Origin: Ferrovibrio sp.
GTDB taxonomy: Bacteria > Pseudomonadota > Alphaproteobacteria > Ferrovibrionales > Ferrovibrionaceae
Assembly: GCF_019636075.1 (NCBI RefSeq)
Contig: NZ_JAHBYG010000004.1
Span: 1-64,000 of the forward strand
Direction of reading: 5' to 3'
DNA: 64,000 nucleotides
Shown: positions 53,493 to 61,083 of the stretch, piece by piece
Layout of the letters: each line of letters opens with the position of its first letter
How positions within the stretch are numbered: position 1 is the stretch's first letter
Notes under the pieces: model-generated
What the model was told of the DNA's origin: nothing
What the model saw: only the letters and a program-made list of their open reading frames with translations
Database searches by the model: none
Translations under genes and position numbers: made by a program

Positions 53493-53962
53493 TCGAAGCG
53501 TTTTTCATCGTGAAATACCTGCATCTGCTGGGCGCCGCGATCCTGTTCGGCACCGGCATCGGCATCGCGTTCTTTCTGTGGGGCGCACATTGGCTGATCC
53601 GGGATTGGCCGGGCCGGGCCGGTGTGCTGCGCATCGCAGTGACCGCCGATTGGATTTTCACCGGTACGTCCGGTCTGGTGCAGCCGCTGAGCGGCCTGGC
53701 GCTGATCCATCTGGGCGGCCATGCCTTCGATGCCGGCTGGCTGCTGGCGACCTATGGGCTGTATGCGCTGGCCTTCCTGTGCTGGGCGCCGGTGGTGTGG
53801 CTGCAAATCCGGCTTTGCGCCATGGCGGTGCAGGCGGCAGCCAGCGGGCAGGAGCCGCCGCCGCTGTATCGGCGCTATTTCCGCCTGTGGTTCGGCTTGG
53901 GCTGGCCGGCCTTTATTGCATTGCTGGCGATCTATGCTTTGATGCTGACCAAGCCGTTTTGA
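53489..53962 (+). CDS. DUF2269 membrane protein
   Basis: A 157-aa inner-membrane protein with four helices. FFIVKYLHLLGAAILFGTGIG opens the family pattern (YLHLLG with a membrane His), and SGLVQPLSGLALI follows. GTG start within the 4-bp overlap with the SDR-DoxX gene, so the two are probably a functional pair. Function unknown. Confidence 0.85.
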   Translation: MIEAFFIVKYLHLLGAAILFGTGIGIAFFLWGAHWLIRDWPGRAGVLRIAVTADWIFTGTSGLVQPLSGLALIHLGGHAFDAGWLLATYGLYALAFLCWAPVVWLQIRLCAMAVQAAASGQEPPPLYRRYFRLWFGLGWPAFIALLAIYALMLTKPF

Positions 53963-53964
53963 GC

Positions 53965-54510
53965 ATGCACATGACCGACGAACACCCCGAACTGCAAACC
54001 CCGCGCCTGTGCCTGCGCGGTTTCAAGGCCGACGATCTGCCTTACCTGCAGGCTTTTGCGGTGCGGCCGGCTTTCTGGCGCTATCTGCCGGGGCCGGAGA
54101 TGACCGCCGATCTGATCGAGGCGTTTCTGGAGGCGCGGCTGGCCAATATGGGGCAGGGCGATTGGCATTTCTGCCTGGAGCATGCGGTACTCGGCCTGCC
54201 GATCGGCACCGCGCGCTTCACCATTGCTTCGCCCGAGCATCGCCAGGGCAATATCGCCATCTCGGTGGATAGCGATCATTGGCGCCAGGGCTATGCCGGC
54301 GAGGCGATGGCGGCGCTGGCGCGGTTCGGCTTCGACGATCTCGGGCTGCATCGCCTGGCCGCGCTTACCGATGCGGATAATCTCGCCGCGCAGAAATTGC
54401 TGGCATCCCATGGCTTCCGATGCGAAGGCCGGCTGCGCGAGAATTTCCTGGTGCGCGGCACATGGCGCGACAGCCTGCTTTATGCCCGGCTGGAGGGCGA
54501 TCCGCTCTAG
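53965..54510 (+). CDS. RimJ/RimL-type GNAT acetyltransferase
   Basis: A 181-aa GNAT protein. LQTPRLCLRGFKADDLPYL is the typical start, then WRQGYAGEAMAALARFGFDDLGLHRLAA and NLAAQKLLASHGFRCEG. These acetylate N-terminal or small-molecule amines. ATG at 53965 or 53971. Its TAG stop shares CTAG with the convergent hydrolase gene. Last gene of a plus-strand run that starts with the HTH gene at 51763. Confidence 0.88.
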   Translation: MHMTDEHPELQTPRLCLRGFKADDLPYLQAFAVRPAFWRYLPGPEMTADLIEAFLEARLANMGQGDWHFCLEHAVLGLPIGTARFTIASPEHRQGNIAISVDSDHWRQGYAGEAMAALARFGFDDLGLHRLAALTDADNLAAQKLLASHGFRCEGRLRENFLVRGTWRDSLLYARLEGDPL

Positions 54511-55337
54511 GCGCCGCTGCTTGCCAGCAGGAAATCCCGCACGGCCTGGGCGAATTGCGCCGGCGCGTCGTCGTGGATGATATGGCCGGCCTCGGGGAAG
54601 CGCAGCACCTGGCAATGCGGATTGAGCGCCGCCATGCGGGCGATCTCGTCGGCGCTCACCGCCCAGCTCTTGCCGCCATGCAGCAGCAGCACCGGGCAGG
54701 CAACCGCCGCCCAGGCCGCGCTGAAATCGCCATGCAGGCCGGGGCGGATCTGGCGCTCATACCAGGCATCCTCGAAGCGGAAGCCCCAGCCATCTTCATG
54801 CTCCACGATGCTGTCCAGCAGCAGCGGCGCCAGGCCGAACGGACTGGCCTGCATGAAGGCGATCATTTCGGCCAGGCTGTCCCAGCGCAACGGCCAGGGC
54901 TCGATGGCAGGCGCCTGGCCCAGCAGGCGCGCGCCGATATCTTCCACGATCAGTGCCTTCACCCGGGCGGGATGTTTCGCCGCCAGATGATAGGCATTGA
55001 TGCCGCCCATGGAATGGCCGAGCACAGCCACCGGCCGGCCGGGCGCAAGCTGGTCCAGCAAAGCCATCGCGTCGGCCACGAAGGCATCGCGGATACCGCC
55101 GGCTTGCGCGGTCTCCGGCTGGTCGCTCCAGCCATGGCCGCGCTGATCCAGGCCGATCACGCGCCAATCCGGCGCCAGCGCTTTCGCCAGGCCGGCGAAG
55201 TTGCGCGCCGAGCCGGAGCGGCCATGCAGGCAGAGCAGAATCTCGCCCTGCTTCCTGTCCGGATTGAAATCGACATAGGACAGCTTCACCCGCCCATCGG
55301 CGGTATAGCGTTCGAGGAAATGCCGCTGGCTTGCCAT
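54507..55337 (-). CDS. Alpha/beta hydrolase
   Basis: A 276-aa alpha/beta-fold hydrolase. CLHGRSGSARNF is the oxyanion loop, GHSMGG the nucleophile elbow, and GHIIHDDAP near the C-terminus holds the catalytic His. The substrate is unknown. Start at MASQRHF, 55337. Five bases after the MOSC gene on the same strand. Confidence 0.9.
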   Translation of the reverse strand: MASQRHFLERYTADGRVKLSYVDFNPDRKQGEILLCLHGRSGSARNFAGLAKALAPDWRVIGLDQRGHGWSDQPETAQAGGIRDAFVADAMALLDQLAPGRPVAVLGHSMGGINAYHLAAKHPARVKALIVEDIGARLLGQAPAIEPWPLRWDSLAEMIAFMQASPFGLAPLLLDSIVEHEDGWGFRFEDAWYERQIRPGLHGDFSAAWAAVACPVLLLHGGKSWAVSADEIARMAALNPHCQVLRFPEAGHIIHDDAPAQFAQAVRDFLLASSGA

Positions 55338-55342
55338 GGCCG

Positions 55343-56104
55343 TCAGATTTCCGTGAGGCTGTCGCCCACCATGATGCGGCCGGGCTTGGTCACGCGGGCA
55401 TAAACGCCGCAATCGGTATGGCCATAAAACCGTTGCAGGCCATCCAGGGTTTCGATGTCGCGTTCGCCGCTATCGGGGTTGAGCGTGGTGTTGGCGCAGC
55501 GGCCGATGATTTCCACCACGTCCAATTCCGCGCCGCCAAGCCGGAAGCGCCGGCCGGGCCAATGCATTTCATCCCAGGCCGGCGCGCCTTCCAGCAGCAG
55601 ATTGCCGCGCATGCGCCGCGCATCCACGTATTGCCCCAGCTTGTCGGAAAAATCATCCAGGCTGGCGCGGTTCTGGATCGAGAGGTAGCCCGGCTGCACA
55701 TCGGCGAAGCTCACGCCCGGCGCCACCGCCACCATCAGCTTGCCGCGTGCCTCGCGTTCGAATAGCGGCAACAGCGCGTCGGCCAGGGCCGCGCGGCCTT
55801 CCGGCTTCAGCAGATCGGCATCTTCCAGCAGCGATGCGCCATTGCTTGCCAGGCTGATCCGCGTGCCGCTTTCGTCATAGCTGGCCTTCAGTTTGGCAAG
55901 AGCGGGATTGCGCGCGCCATTGAGGAAATGCGCTTTCTTCTGCCAGGCCGGCTGGGCCGCATCGAAAGCCGAGGCGCCATGGGCCAGCGCGAAGCGGCGG
56001 TCGCCGGGCAGCGGCGCATCCTGGCCGAGCTGCGCGCTATCCAGCGGCTGCGGTGAAAGGCCCTTCACGGGAAAGCGCTGAATGCCGGCGAGATGGATGC
56101 TCAT
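55343..56104 (-). CDS. MOSC-domain protein
   Basis: A 253-aa protein with an N-terminal beta-barrel (MOSC_N: IQRFPVKGLSPQPLDSA) and a MOSC domain (GNLLLEGAPAWDEM, IGRCANTTLNPDSGERD with the conserved Cys). MOSC proteins handle molybdenum-cofactor sulfur or reduce N-hydroxylated compounds (YcbX, mARC). Lacks a ferredoxin domain, so an external electron donor would be needed. Pairs with the downstream hydrolase in a two-gene operon. Confidence 0.88.
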   Translation of the reverse strand: MSIHLAGIQRFPVKGLSPQPLDSAQLGQDAPLPGDRRFALAHGASAFDAAQPAWQKKAHFLNGARNPALAKLKASYDESGTRISLASNGASLLEDADLLKPEGRAALADALLPLFEREARGKLMVAVAPGVSFADVQPGYLSIQNRASLDDFSDKLGQYVDARRMRGNLLLEGAPAWDEMHWPGRRFRLGGAELDVVEIIGRCANTTLNPDSGERDIETLDGLQRFYGHTDCGVYARVTKPGRIMVGDSLTEI

Positions 56105-56125
56105 GTCAGCGACCTTGGCCTAGTA

Positions 56126-56335
56126 TCAGTCGAGCCGCAATAGCGGCAAACGCATGGCCTGCGCGGCGGCGGCCAGGTCGGCAGCCAGTGTCGCCAGCAG
56201 CAGAGCAAGTGCCGCCAGCAGCAGACCAAGTTCCGCCAGCAGCAGACCGTGGCGCCGCGCCAGTTCGAGATAGGCGGCGCCGTAGACCGTGAGGCGATGC
56301 TCGGCGGCAAGCTTGCGGATGGGCTGGATCGTCAA
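56126..56335 (-). pseudogene. vapC remnant (C-terminal PIN fragment)
   Basis: A 69-codon frame reads KLAAEHRLTVYGAAYLELARRHGL, closely matching residues 94-115 of the intact VapC at 56889-57305 (LARQYRLTVYDAAYLELALRRGL). The catalytic Asp of VYDAA is replaced by Gly, the first 90 residues are missing, and the C-terminus has been stretched by a 21-bp tandem repeat into LLLAELGLLLAALALLLA. It is a decayed toxin gene. Confidence 0.75.
56192..56254. repeat. 21-bp tandem repeat inside the vapC remnant
   Basis: Three in-frame units beginning CGCCAGCAGCAG at 56192, 56213 and 56234. They add seven residues per copy to the remnant. Confidence 0.85.
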
Positions 56336-56410
56336 GGTCGGGATTGCTGCGTCGGTAGCGATCCAGTCAGTCTCTTGTCAAATAGAGCTTGTAATTTAAA
56401 CCAGTTCAGA

Positions 56411-56424
56411 CTAGTTTAAACTAG
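56411..56424. promoter_or_regulatory. 14-bp perfect palindrome next to parS
   Basis: CTAGTTTAAACTAG, preceded by the related AAACCAGTT, in an A+T-rich pocket between the vapC remnant and the first parS. It could be a surviving toxin-antitoxin operator or a site for another protein. Confidence 0.5.
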
Positions 56425-56425
56425 T

Positions 56426-56441
56426 TGTTTCACGTGAAACA
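56426..56441. other. parS: parS site 1
   Basis: Perfect TGTTTCACGTGAAACA, the conserved chromosomal ParB-binding centromere site. It starts one base after the CTAGTTTAAACTAG palindrome. Confidence 0.95.
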
Positions 56442-56453
56442 GCGTTATCTCAT

Positions 56454-56485
56454 CATCATGCCCGGGCTTGTTCCGGGCATGACGG
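56454..56485. repeat. Dispersed palindromic element, family A
   Basis: CATCATGCCCGGG-CTTGT-TCCGGGCATGACGG, a copy with the best-paired arms, located between parS sites 1 and 2. Confidence 0.75.
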
Positions 56486-56496
56486 CCTGGCCGCGC

Positions 56497-56512
56497 TGTT
56501 TCACGTGAAACA
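56497..56512. other. parS: parS site 2
   Basis: Perfect TGTTTCACGTGAAACA, 70 bases upstream of the vapB start. Confidence 0.95.
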
Positions 56513-56582
56513 ATCCACAGCTACAGCCCCGGCTAAAGCCCAGGCTACAACCCAGGCCACAGCCATTCCCAGGAGGCATCCC

Positions 56583-56885
56583 ATGTCCGATCAGAAAGCC
56601 GCTTATGTCTCGCCCCGCCATGTCCCGGCACCCGAGGGCGAAACCCGCGTCGGTTCCTTCGAGGCCAAAACCCATTTCGCCCAGTTGATGGATCGCGTGG
56701 AGCAGGGCGAGGAAATCGTCATCACCCGCCATGGCCGCGCGGTGATGAAGCTGGTGCCGTATCGTCCGGCGCGCGACAAGGAAAAAATCCGCGAGGCCAT
56801 CGCCACGATGCGCGAGCTGGCGAAGGAAAACCGGCTGGATGGGCTGAATATCAAAGACCTGATCAACGAAGGCCGCCGGTTCTAA
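56583..56885 (+). CDS. vapB: Phd/YefM-type antitoxin of VapBC
   Basis: A 100-aa antitoxin: VGSFEAKTHFAQLMDRVEQGEEIVITRHGRAVMKLVPY is the Phd/YefM DNA-binding core, followed by a charged helical tail (KEKIREAIATMRELAKENRLDGLNIKDLINEGRRF) for toxin binding. AGGAGG 7 bases upstream fixes the ATG at 56583, although the frame is open back into parS site 2. Three bases separate it from vapC. Confidence 0.93.
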   Translation: MSDQKAAYVSPRHVPAPEGETRVGSFEAKTHFAQLMDRVEQGEEIVITRHGRAVMKLVPYRPARDKEKIREAIATMRELAKENRLDGLNIKDLINEGRRF

Positions 56886-56888
56886 CCC

Positions 56889-57305
56889 ATGCTGCCGGAT
56901 TTCGTATTGGATGCTTCGGTGGCGGTGGCTTGGTGTTTCGGCGACGAGCGTAATCAGGTTTTGGATAACCTGGAAGCCACGCTGAGCGAGCGGACGGCCT
57001 GGGTGCCGGTACATTGGCATGGTGAAGTGCTCAACGCGCTTTACATGACAGAGCGGCGAGGCCGTCTCGACCCTGCGCGCTGGCCGCTCCTGCTGAAGCA
57101 ATTGGCGCGGTATCCTTTGGCCGATGATGATGGGCTTCCTGCCATGACCAGCCGGGCCGCGCTTGATTTGGCCCGGCAGTATCGCCTCACCGTCTACGAT
57201 GCCGCCTATCTGGAACTGGCTCTGCGCCGTGGCCTGCCGCTGGCCAGCCTGGATAATGCGCTGGTTGCCGCTGCCCGCGCGGCTGGGGTGGAAACCCTGC
57301 TCTGA
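56889..57305 (+). CDS. vapC: VapC-type PIN-domain toxin
   Basis: A 138-aa PIN-domain ribonuclease toxin with D8 (FVLDASVAVAW), E46 (HGEVLNAL), D104 (TVYDAAYLELA) and D122 (ASLDNAL). Intact. It lies between parS sites 2 and 3, so any ParB spreading from these sites would cover it. Its C-terminal third is the clear relative of the broken copy at 56126-56335. Confidence 0.93.
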   Translation: MLPDFVLDASVAVAWCFGDERNQVLDNLEATLSERTAWVPVHWHGEVLNALYMTERRGRLDPARWPLLLKQLARYPLADDDGLPAMTSRAALDLARQYRLTVYDAAYLELALRRGLPLASLDNALVAAARAAGVETLL

Positions 57306-57310
57306 CGGCT

Positions 57311-57326
57311 TGTTTCACGTGAAACA
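57311..57326. other. parS: parS site 3
   Basis: Perfect TGTTTCACGTGAAACA, 5 bases after the vapC stop and 82 bases ahead of mnmG. Confidence 0.95.
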
Positions 57327-57408
57327 GCTGCCGCCATGCCCCGGGGCCATGCCGCAGGCAGGCGATTCCTTTTGACGGCGGCGCGGCCTGGGGATAGAAC
57401 CCCCGGCC

Positions 57409-59289
57409 ATGACGCAGAGCGCTAATTCCTTCGATGTTATCGTGATCGGCGGCGGCCATGCCGGCTGCGAGGCGGCTGCCGCTTCGGCGCGCCTGGGCGC
57501 CCGCACCCTGCTGCTCACCCATAAGCTGGAAACCATCGGCGAGATGTCGTGCAATCCGGCCATCGGCGGGCTGGCCAAGGGCCATCTGGTGCGCGAGATC
57601 GATGCCCTGGACGGCGTGATGGGCCGGGCCGCCGATGCCGCCGGCATCCAGTTCCGCATGCTCAACAAATCCAAGGGCCCTGCCGTGCGCGGCCCGCGCA
57701 GCCAGGCGGATCGCAAACTCTATCGCCAGGCCATGCAGGCCATCCTGGCGGCGCAGCCCAATCTTACCCTGATGGCCGGCGGCGCCGAAGATCTCCTCAT
57801 CGAGGATGGCGTGCTGAAGGGGGTTTTCACGGGAAACGGTGATTTCATCGCCGCGCCCCGGGTGATCCTCACCACCGGCACGTTTCTCTCTGGCCTGATC
57901 CATATCGGCGAGGAGAAGATTCCCGCCGGCCGGGTCGGCGAAGCGCCGGCCCTGGGCCTGTCCAAAACATTGGCGCGTATAGGTTTTCCGCTCGGACGGC
58001 TGAAAACCGGCACCCCGCCGCGGCTGGATGGCCGCACGATTGCCTGGTCCGGGCTGGAAATGCAGGCGGCCGACGATCCGCCGGTGCCGTTCAGCTTCCT
58101 GACCGACCGTATCACCGTGCCGCAGATCCAATGCGGCATCACCTATACGTCGGAAGCCGGCCATGCCCTGATCCGGGAGAATCTGCATCGCGCCCCGATG
58201 TATTCCGGCCAGATCGAGGGCACCGGCCCGCGTTACTGCCCCTCCATCGAAGACAAAGTCGTGCGGTTTCACGGGAAACAGCGGCATCAGATCTTCCTGG
58301 AGCCGGAAGGCCTGGACGACGACACGGTCTATCCCAACGGGATTTCCACCTCCCTGCCCCGGGATGTGCAGCTCGGCCTGCTGAAAACCATTCCCGGCCT
58401 GGAAAATGCCGTGATGCTGCGGCCCGGCTATGCCATCGAATATGATTTCGTCGATCCCCGCGCCCTGCTGCCCAGCCTGGAAACTAAGCTGCAAAAAGGG
58501 CTGTTTTTCGCGGGTCAGATCAATGGCACCACGGGTTATGAAGAAGCCGCCGCCCAGGGCCTGATGGCCGGCATCAATGCCGCGCTCAGCCTGGGCGCCG
58601 CCTATGAGCCCTTCATCCTGGACCGCGCCGACGCCTATATCGGCGTGCTGGTGGACGATCTGGTGACCTTGGGCACCCGCGAGCCCTATCGCATGTTCAC
58701 CAGCCGGGCGGAATACCGCCTCAGCCTGCGGGCCGACAATGCCGATCAGCGCCTCACCCCGCTGGGCCTGGCGATCGGCTGCGTGGCCTCGCCGCGCGCC
58801 CAGGCTTTTGGCGCCAAGGCCCAGGCTCTGGCCGAAGCCCGCCATCTGGCGCAGAGCCTGCGGCTCAGCCCGCCGGAGCTGGCCAAGCGCGGGCTTCACG
58901 TGAACCAGGATGGCCAGGTCCGGTCGGTGGCCCAGTTGCTGGGCTATCCCGGCGTGGACCTGCCCCGTCTGGCGGAAATCTGGCCTGAATTGGCGGGTTT
59001 TCGCCCGGATATCGCCGAGCAGATCGAAATCGATGGCCGCTATGCCGGCTATATGGAGCGCCAGGAGGCCGATATCCTGGCTTTCCGCAAGGATGAAAGC
59101 CTGGCCATCCCCACCGATCTGGATTTCGACGCCGTGGGCGGCCTGTCCGCCGAGGTGCGGCTGAAGCTCAAACAAGCCCGCCCGGCTACACTGGGCCAGG
59201 CCGGCCGCATCTCCGGCGTTACGCCGGCGGCGCTGTCCGCCCTGCTGGGCTATGTGAAAAAGCGCGCCCGCGACAGCCGGGCGGCCTGA
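57409..59289 (+). CDS. mnmG: tRNA uridine-5-carboxymethylaminomethyl modification enzyme MnmG
   Basis: A 626-aa FAD-dependent partner of Mnm[22 protein letters not shown] is the FAD-binding start, [22 protein letters not shown] and [21 protein letters not shown] are diagnostic. Two imperfect parS-like sequences lie inside it: 58265-58280 (14 of 16 bases) and 58892-58907 (13 of 16). Full length. Confidence 0.97.
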   Translation: MTQSANSFDVIVIGGGHAGCEAAAASARLGARTLLLTHKLETIGEMSCNPAIGGLAKGHLVREIDALDGVMGRAADAAGIQFRMLNKSKGPAVRGPRSQADRKLYRQAMQAILAAQPNLTLMAGGAEDLLIEDGVLKGVFTGNGDFIAAPRVILTTGTFLSGLIHIGEEKIPAGRVGEAPALGLSKTLARIGFPLGRLKTGTPPRLDGRTIAWSGLEMQAADDPPVPFSFLTDRITVPQIQCGITYTSEAGHALIRENLHRAPMYSGQIEGTGPRYCPSIEDKVVRFHGKQRHQIFLEPEGLDDDTVYPNGISTSLPRDVQLGLLKTIPGLENAVMLRPGYAIEYDFVDPRALLPSLETKLQKGLFFAGQINGTTGYEEAAAQGLMAGINAALSLGAAYEPFILDRADAYIGVLVDDLVTLGTREPYRMFTSRAEYRLSLRADNADQRLTPLGLAIGCVASPRAQAFGAKAQALAEARHLAQSLRLSPPELAKRGLHVNQDGQVRSVAQLLGYPGVDLPRLAEIWPELAGFRPDIAEQIEIDGRYAGYMERQEADILAFRKDESLAIPTDLDFDAVGGLSAEVRLKLKQARPATLGQAGRISGVTPAALSALLGYVKKRARDSRAA

Positions 59290-59300
59290 TTGCCCTGATC

Positions 59301-59329
59301 GTCCCCCTCGGATTTATTCCGGGGGCGAC
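59301..59329. repeat. Hairpin element, family C
   Basis: GTCCCCCTCGGA-TTTAT-TCCGGGGGCGAC: nearly perfect inverted repeat sharing the GGATTTATTCC core with 28541-28563. It follows the mnmG stop and may act as a terminator without a T-run. Confidence 0.7.
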
Positions 59330-59359
59330 GGTTTTAAGGGGGCAGTGGCCCTGCACCCC

Positions 59360-59375
59360 TGTTTCACGTGAAACA
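59360..59375. other. parS: parS site 4
   Basis: Perfect TGTTTCACGTGAAACA between mnmG and rsmG, 34 bases before the rsmG start. Confidence 0.95.
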
Positions 59376-59408
59376 CATCCCCTAAACTGCCGGCATAGCC
59401 TCCAGCCG

Positions 59409-60059
59409 GTGTTTCACGTGAAACAATCCCCAGCCCAAAACCCGTTATCTCCCGAGACCTTCGCCGCAGAAGCCGGTGTTTCACGTGAAACACTCGACCG
59501 GCTGCGGATTTATGCCGCCCAGCTGGTCAAATGGACCAAGGCGATCAATCTGGTGGCGCCCAACACCCTGCCCGATCTGTGGCGCCGGCATTTCCTGGAT
59601 TCCGCGCAGCTTTATCCGTTGGCAGCCGATGCGCCCGGCCCCTGGCTCGATCTTGGTTCCGGCGCCGGTTTTCCCGGTCTGGTCATCGCCGCCATGGGCC
59701 GGCAGGTCACCCTGATCGAAAGCGATATCCGCAAGGCCACCTTTTTGCGCGAGACAGCGCGGCAGATGGATGTGCCGGCCATTGTGCGGGCTGAGCGGAT
59801 CGAGGCGGTGGAGCCTGCCAGTCTGGCTGTGCCTGCCGTGATCTCCGCCCGCGCGCTGGCCTCGTTGGCCGAATTGCTCGATCTGGCGGCGCCTTTCATG
59901 GGCCCGGATACGCTGCTGCTGTTTCCCAAAGGCCGCCAGGCCGAGGATGAATTGACGCTCGCCCGGGAATCCTGGACAATCGATCACGTGGAGATGATCC
60001 CAAGCCGCAGCGACCCCGCTGGGCGGATCATCAGGCTCAAAGGGCTGTGCCGGAAATGA
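59409..60059 (+). CDS. rsmG: 16S rRNA (guanine-N7) methyltransferase RsmG
   Basis: A 216-aa SAM-dependent methyltransferase of 16S rRNA G527 (E. coli numbering). LDLGSGAGFPGLVIA is the SAM loop and LIESDIRKATFLRETARQ the next motif. The only plausible start is the GTG at 59409, so the protein begins MFHVKQ, encoded by parS site 5; parS site 6 encodes VSRET at residues 24-28. No Shine-Dalgarno is visible. The stop overlaps parA by 4 bp. Confidence 0.95.
   Translation: MFHVKQSPAQNPLSPETFAAEAGVSRETLDRLRIYAAQLVKWTKAINLVAPNTLPDLWRRHFLDSAQLYPLAADAPGPWLDLGSGAGFPGLVIAAMGRQVTLIESDIRKATFLRETARQMDVPAIVRAERIEAVEPASLAVPAVISARALASLAELLDLAAPFMGPDTLLLFPKGRQAEDELTLARESWTIDHVEMIPSRSDPAGRIIRLKGLCRK
59410..59425. 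other. parS: parS site 5 (overlaps rsmG start)
   Basis: Perfect TGTTTCACGTGAAACA beginning at the second base of the rsmG GTG codon and encoding FHVKQ. Confidence 0.95.
59477..59492. other. parS: parS site 6 (inside rsmG)
   Basis: Perfect TGTTTCACGTGAAACA in the rsmG frame, read as VSRET. The frame differs from that of site 5, so the two copies encode different peptides. Confidence 0.95.
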
Positions 60060-60901
60060 ACGAGTTCGGAACAGGTACAGGTATGGAACATACCGCGACA
60101 CAGCCGCAGCGGCTGGCCCGGGTGTTGGCGATTGCCAACCAGAAGGGCGGCGTGGGCAAAACCACCACGGCCATCAATCTGGCCACCGCCCTGGCGGCGG
60201 TGGGCGAAAAAGTGCTGCTGATCGACAGCGACCCCCAGGGCAATGCCACCACCGGGCTGGGCGTGGCCCATGAGGATCGCGGCCAGGGCACCTATGAATT
60301 GCTGATCGGCGAGGCCAGCTTCGCCGAGACCATCCATGCCACCCAGGTGCCCAATCTCTCGATCATTCCGGCCACCATGGAATTGTCCGGCGCCGAACTG
60401 GAGCTGATGGATTTGGATCGCCGCCAGCATCGCCTGGCCGATGCGCTGGATGCCGCCGGTGCCGATCTCGATTACGATCATGTGCTGATCGATTGTCCGC
60501 CTTCGCTCACCCTGCTCACCGTCAATGCCATGGCGGCGGCCGATGCGGTGCTGGTGCCGCTGCAATGCGAATTCTTCGCGCTGGAAGGTTTGAGCCAGCT
60601 GCTGCGCACGGTGGAGCGTGTGCGCTCCTCGCTCAATCCGGCGCTCGAAGTGCAGGGCGTGGTGCTCACCATGTTCGACAAGCGCAACAACCTGTCTGAG
60701 CAGGTTGCCGCCGATGTGCGCGGCTTCCTGGGCGACAAGGTTTACGACACCGTGATCCCGCGCAACATCCGCCTGTCGGAAGCCCCCAGCCATGGCGTGC
60801 CGGCGCTGATCTACGATCTGCGCTGCCCGGGCTCCACCGCCTATCTGGCCCTGGCGCGCGAAGTGATGCGCCGCGAACGCGCCCTGCGCGACGCGGCTTG
60901 A
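60056..60901 (+). CDS. parA: Chromosome-partitioning ATPase ParA
   Basis: A 281-aa deviant-Walker ATPase (Soj/ParA). AIANQKGGVGKTTTAINLATALA is the Walker A with the signature Lys; DSDPQGNATTGLG and DHVLIDCPPSLTLLTVNA follow. It drives separation of ParB-parS complexes over the nucleoid. The ATG at 60056 overlaps the rsmG stop; an internal ATG at 60083 preceded by AGG boxes is an alternative. Confidence 0.97.
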   Translation: MNEFGTGTGMEHTATQPQRLARVLAIANQKGGVGKTTTAINLATALAAVGEKVLLIDSDPQGNATTGLGVAHEDRGQGTYELLIGEASFAETIHATQVPNLSIIPATMELSGAELELMDLDRRQHRLADALDAAGADLDYDHVLIDCPPSLTLLTVNAMAAADAVLVPLQCEFFALEGLSQLLRTVERVRSSLNPALEVQGVVLTMFDKRNNLSEQVAADVRGFLGDKVYDTVIPRNIRLSEAPSHGVPALIYDLRCPGSTAYLALAREVMRRERALRDAA

Positions 60902-61083
60902 GGCGGTCATGCCGCCGCTTATAGCCACTTTATCCGATACCGATGATCGCAATCGGCATGACAGCATGCTGCTGGAAAATATCCGCCGTGAAGGGCGCCC
61001 GTTTTGAAGCCGGAGGCAGCCAATCTGCTACGGTTGGCGGTGATGCCCGATTTAATCCTAGAAGCTGAAAAAGATTTGCAAAC

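Noticed and set aside
58265..58907. Two extra parS sites in mnmG
   Set aside because: They carry two and three mismatches and lie in conserved coding sequence; they were noted but not annotated as functional sites.
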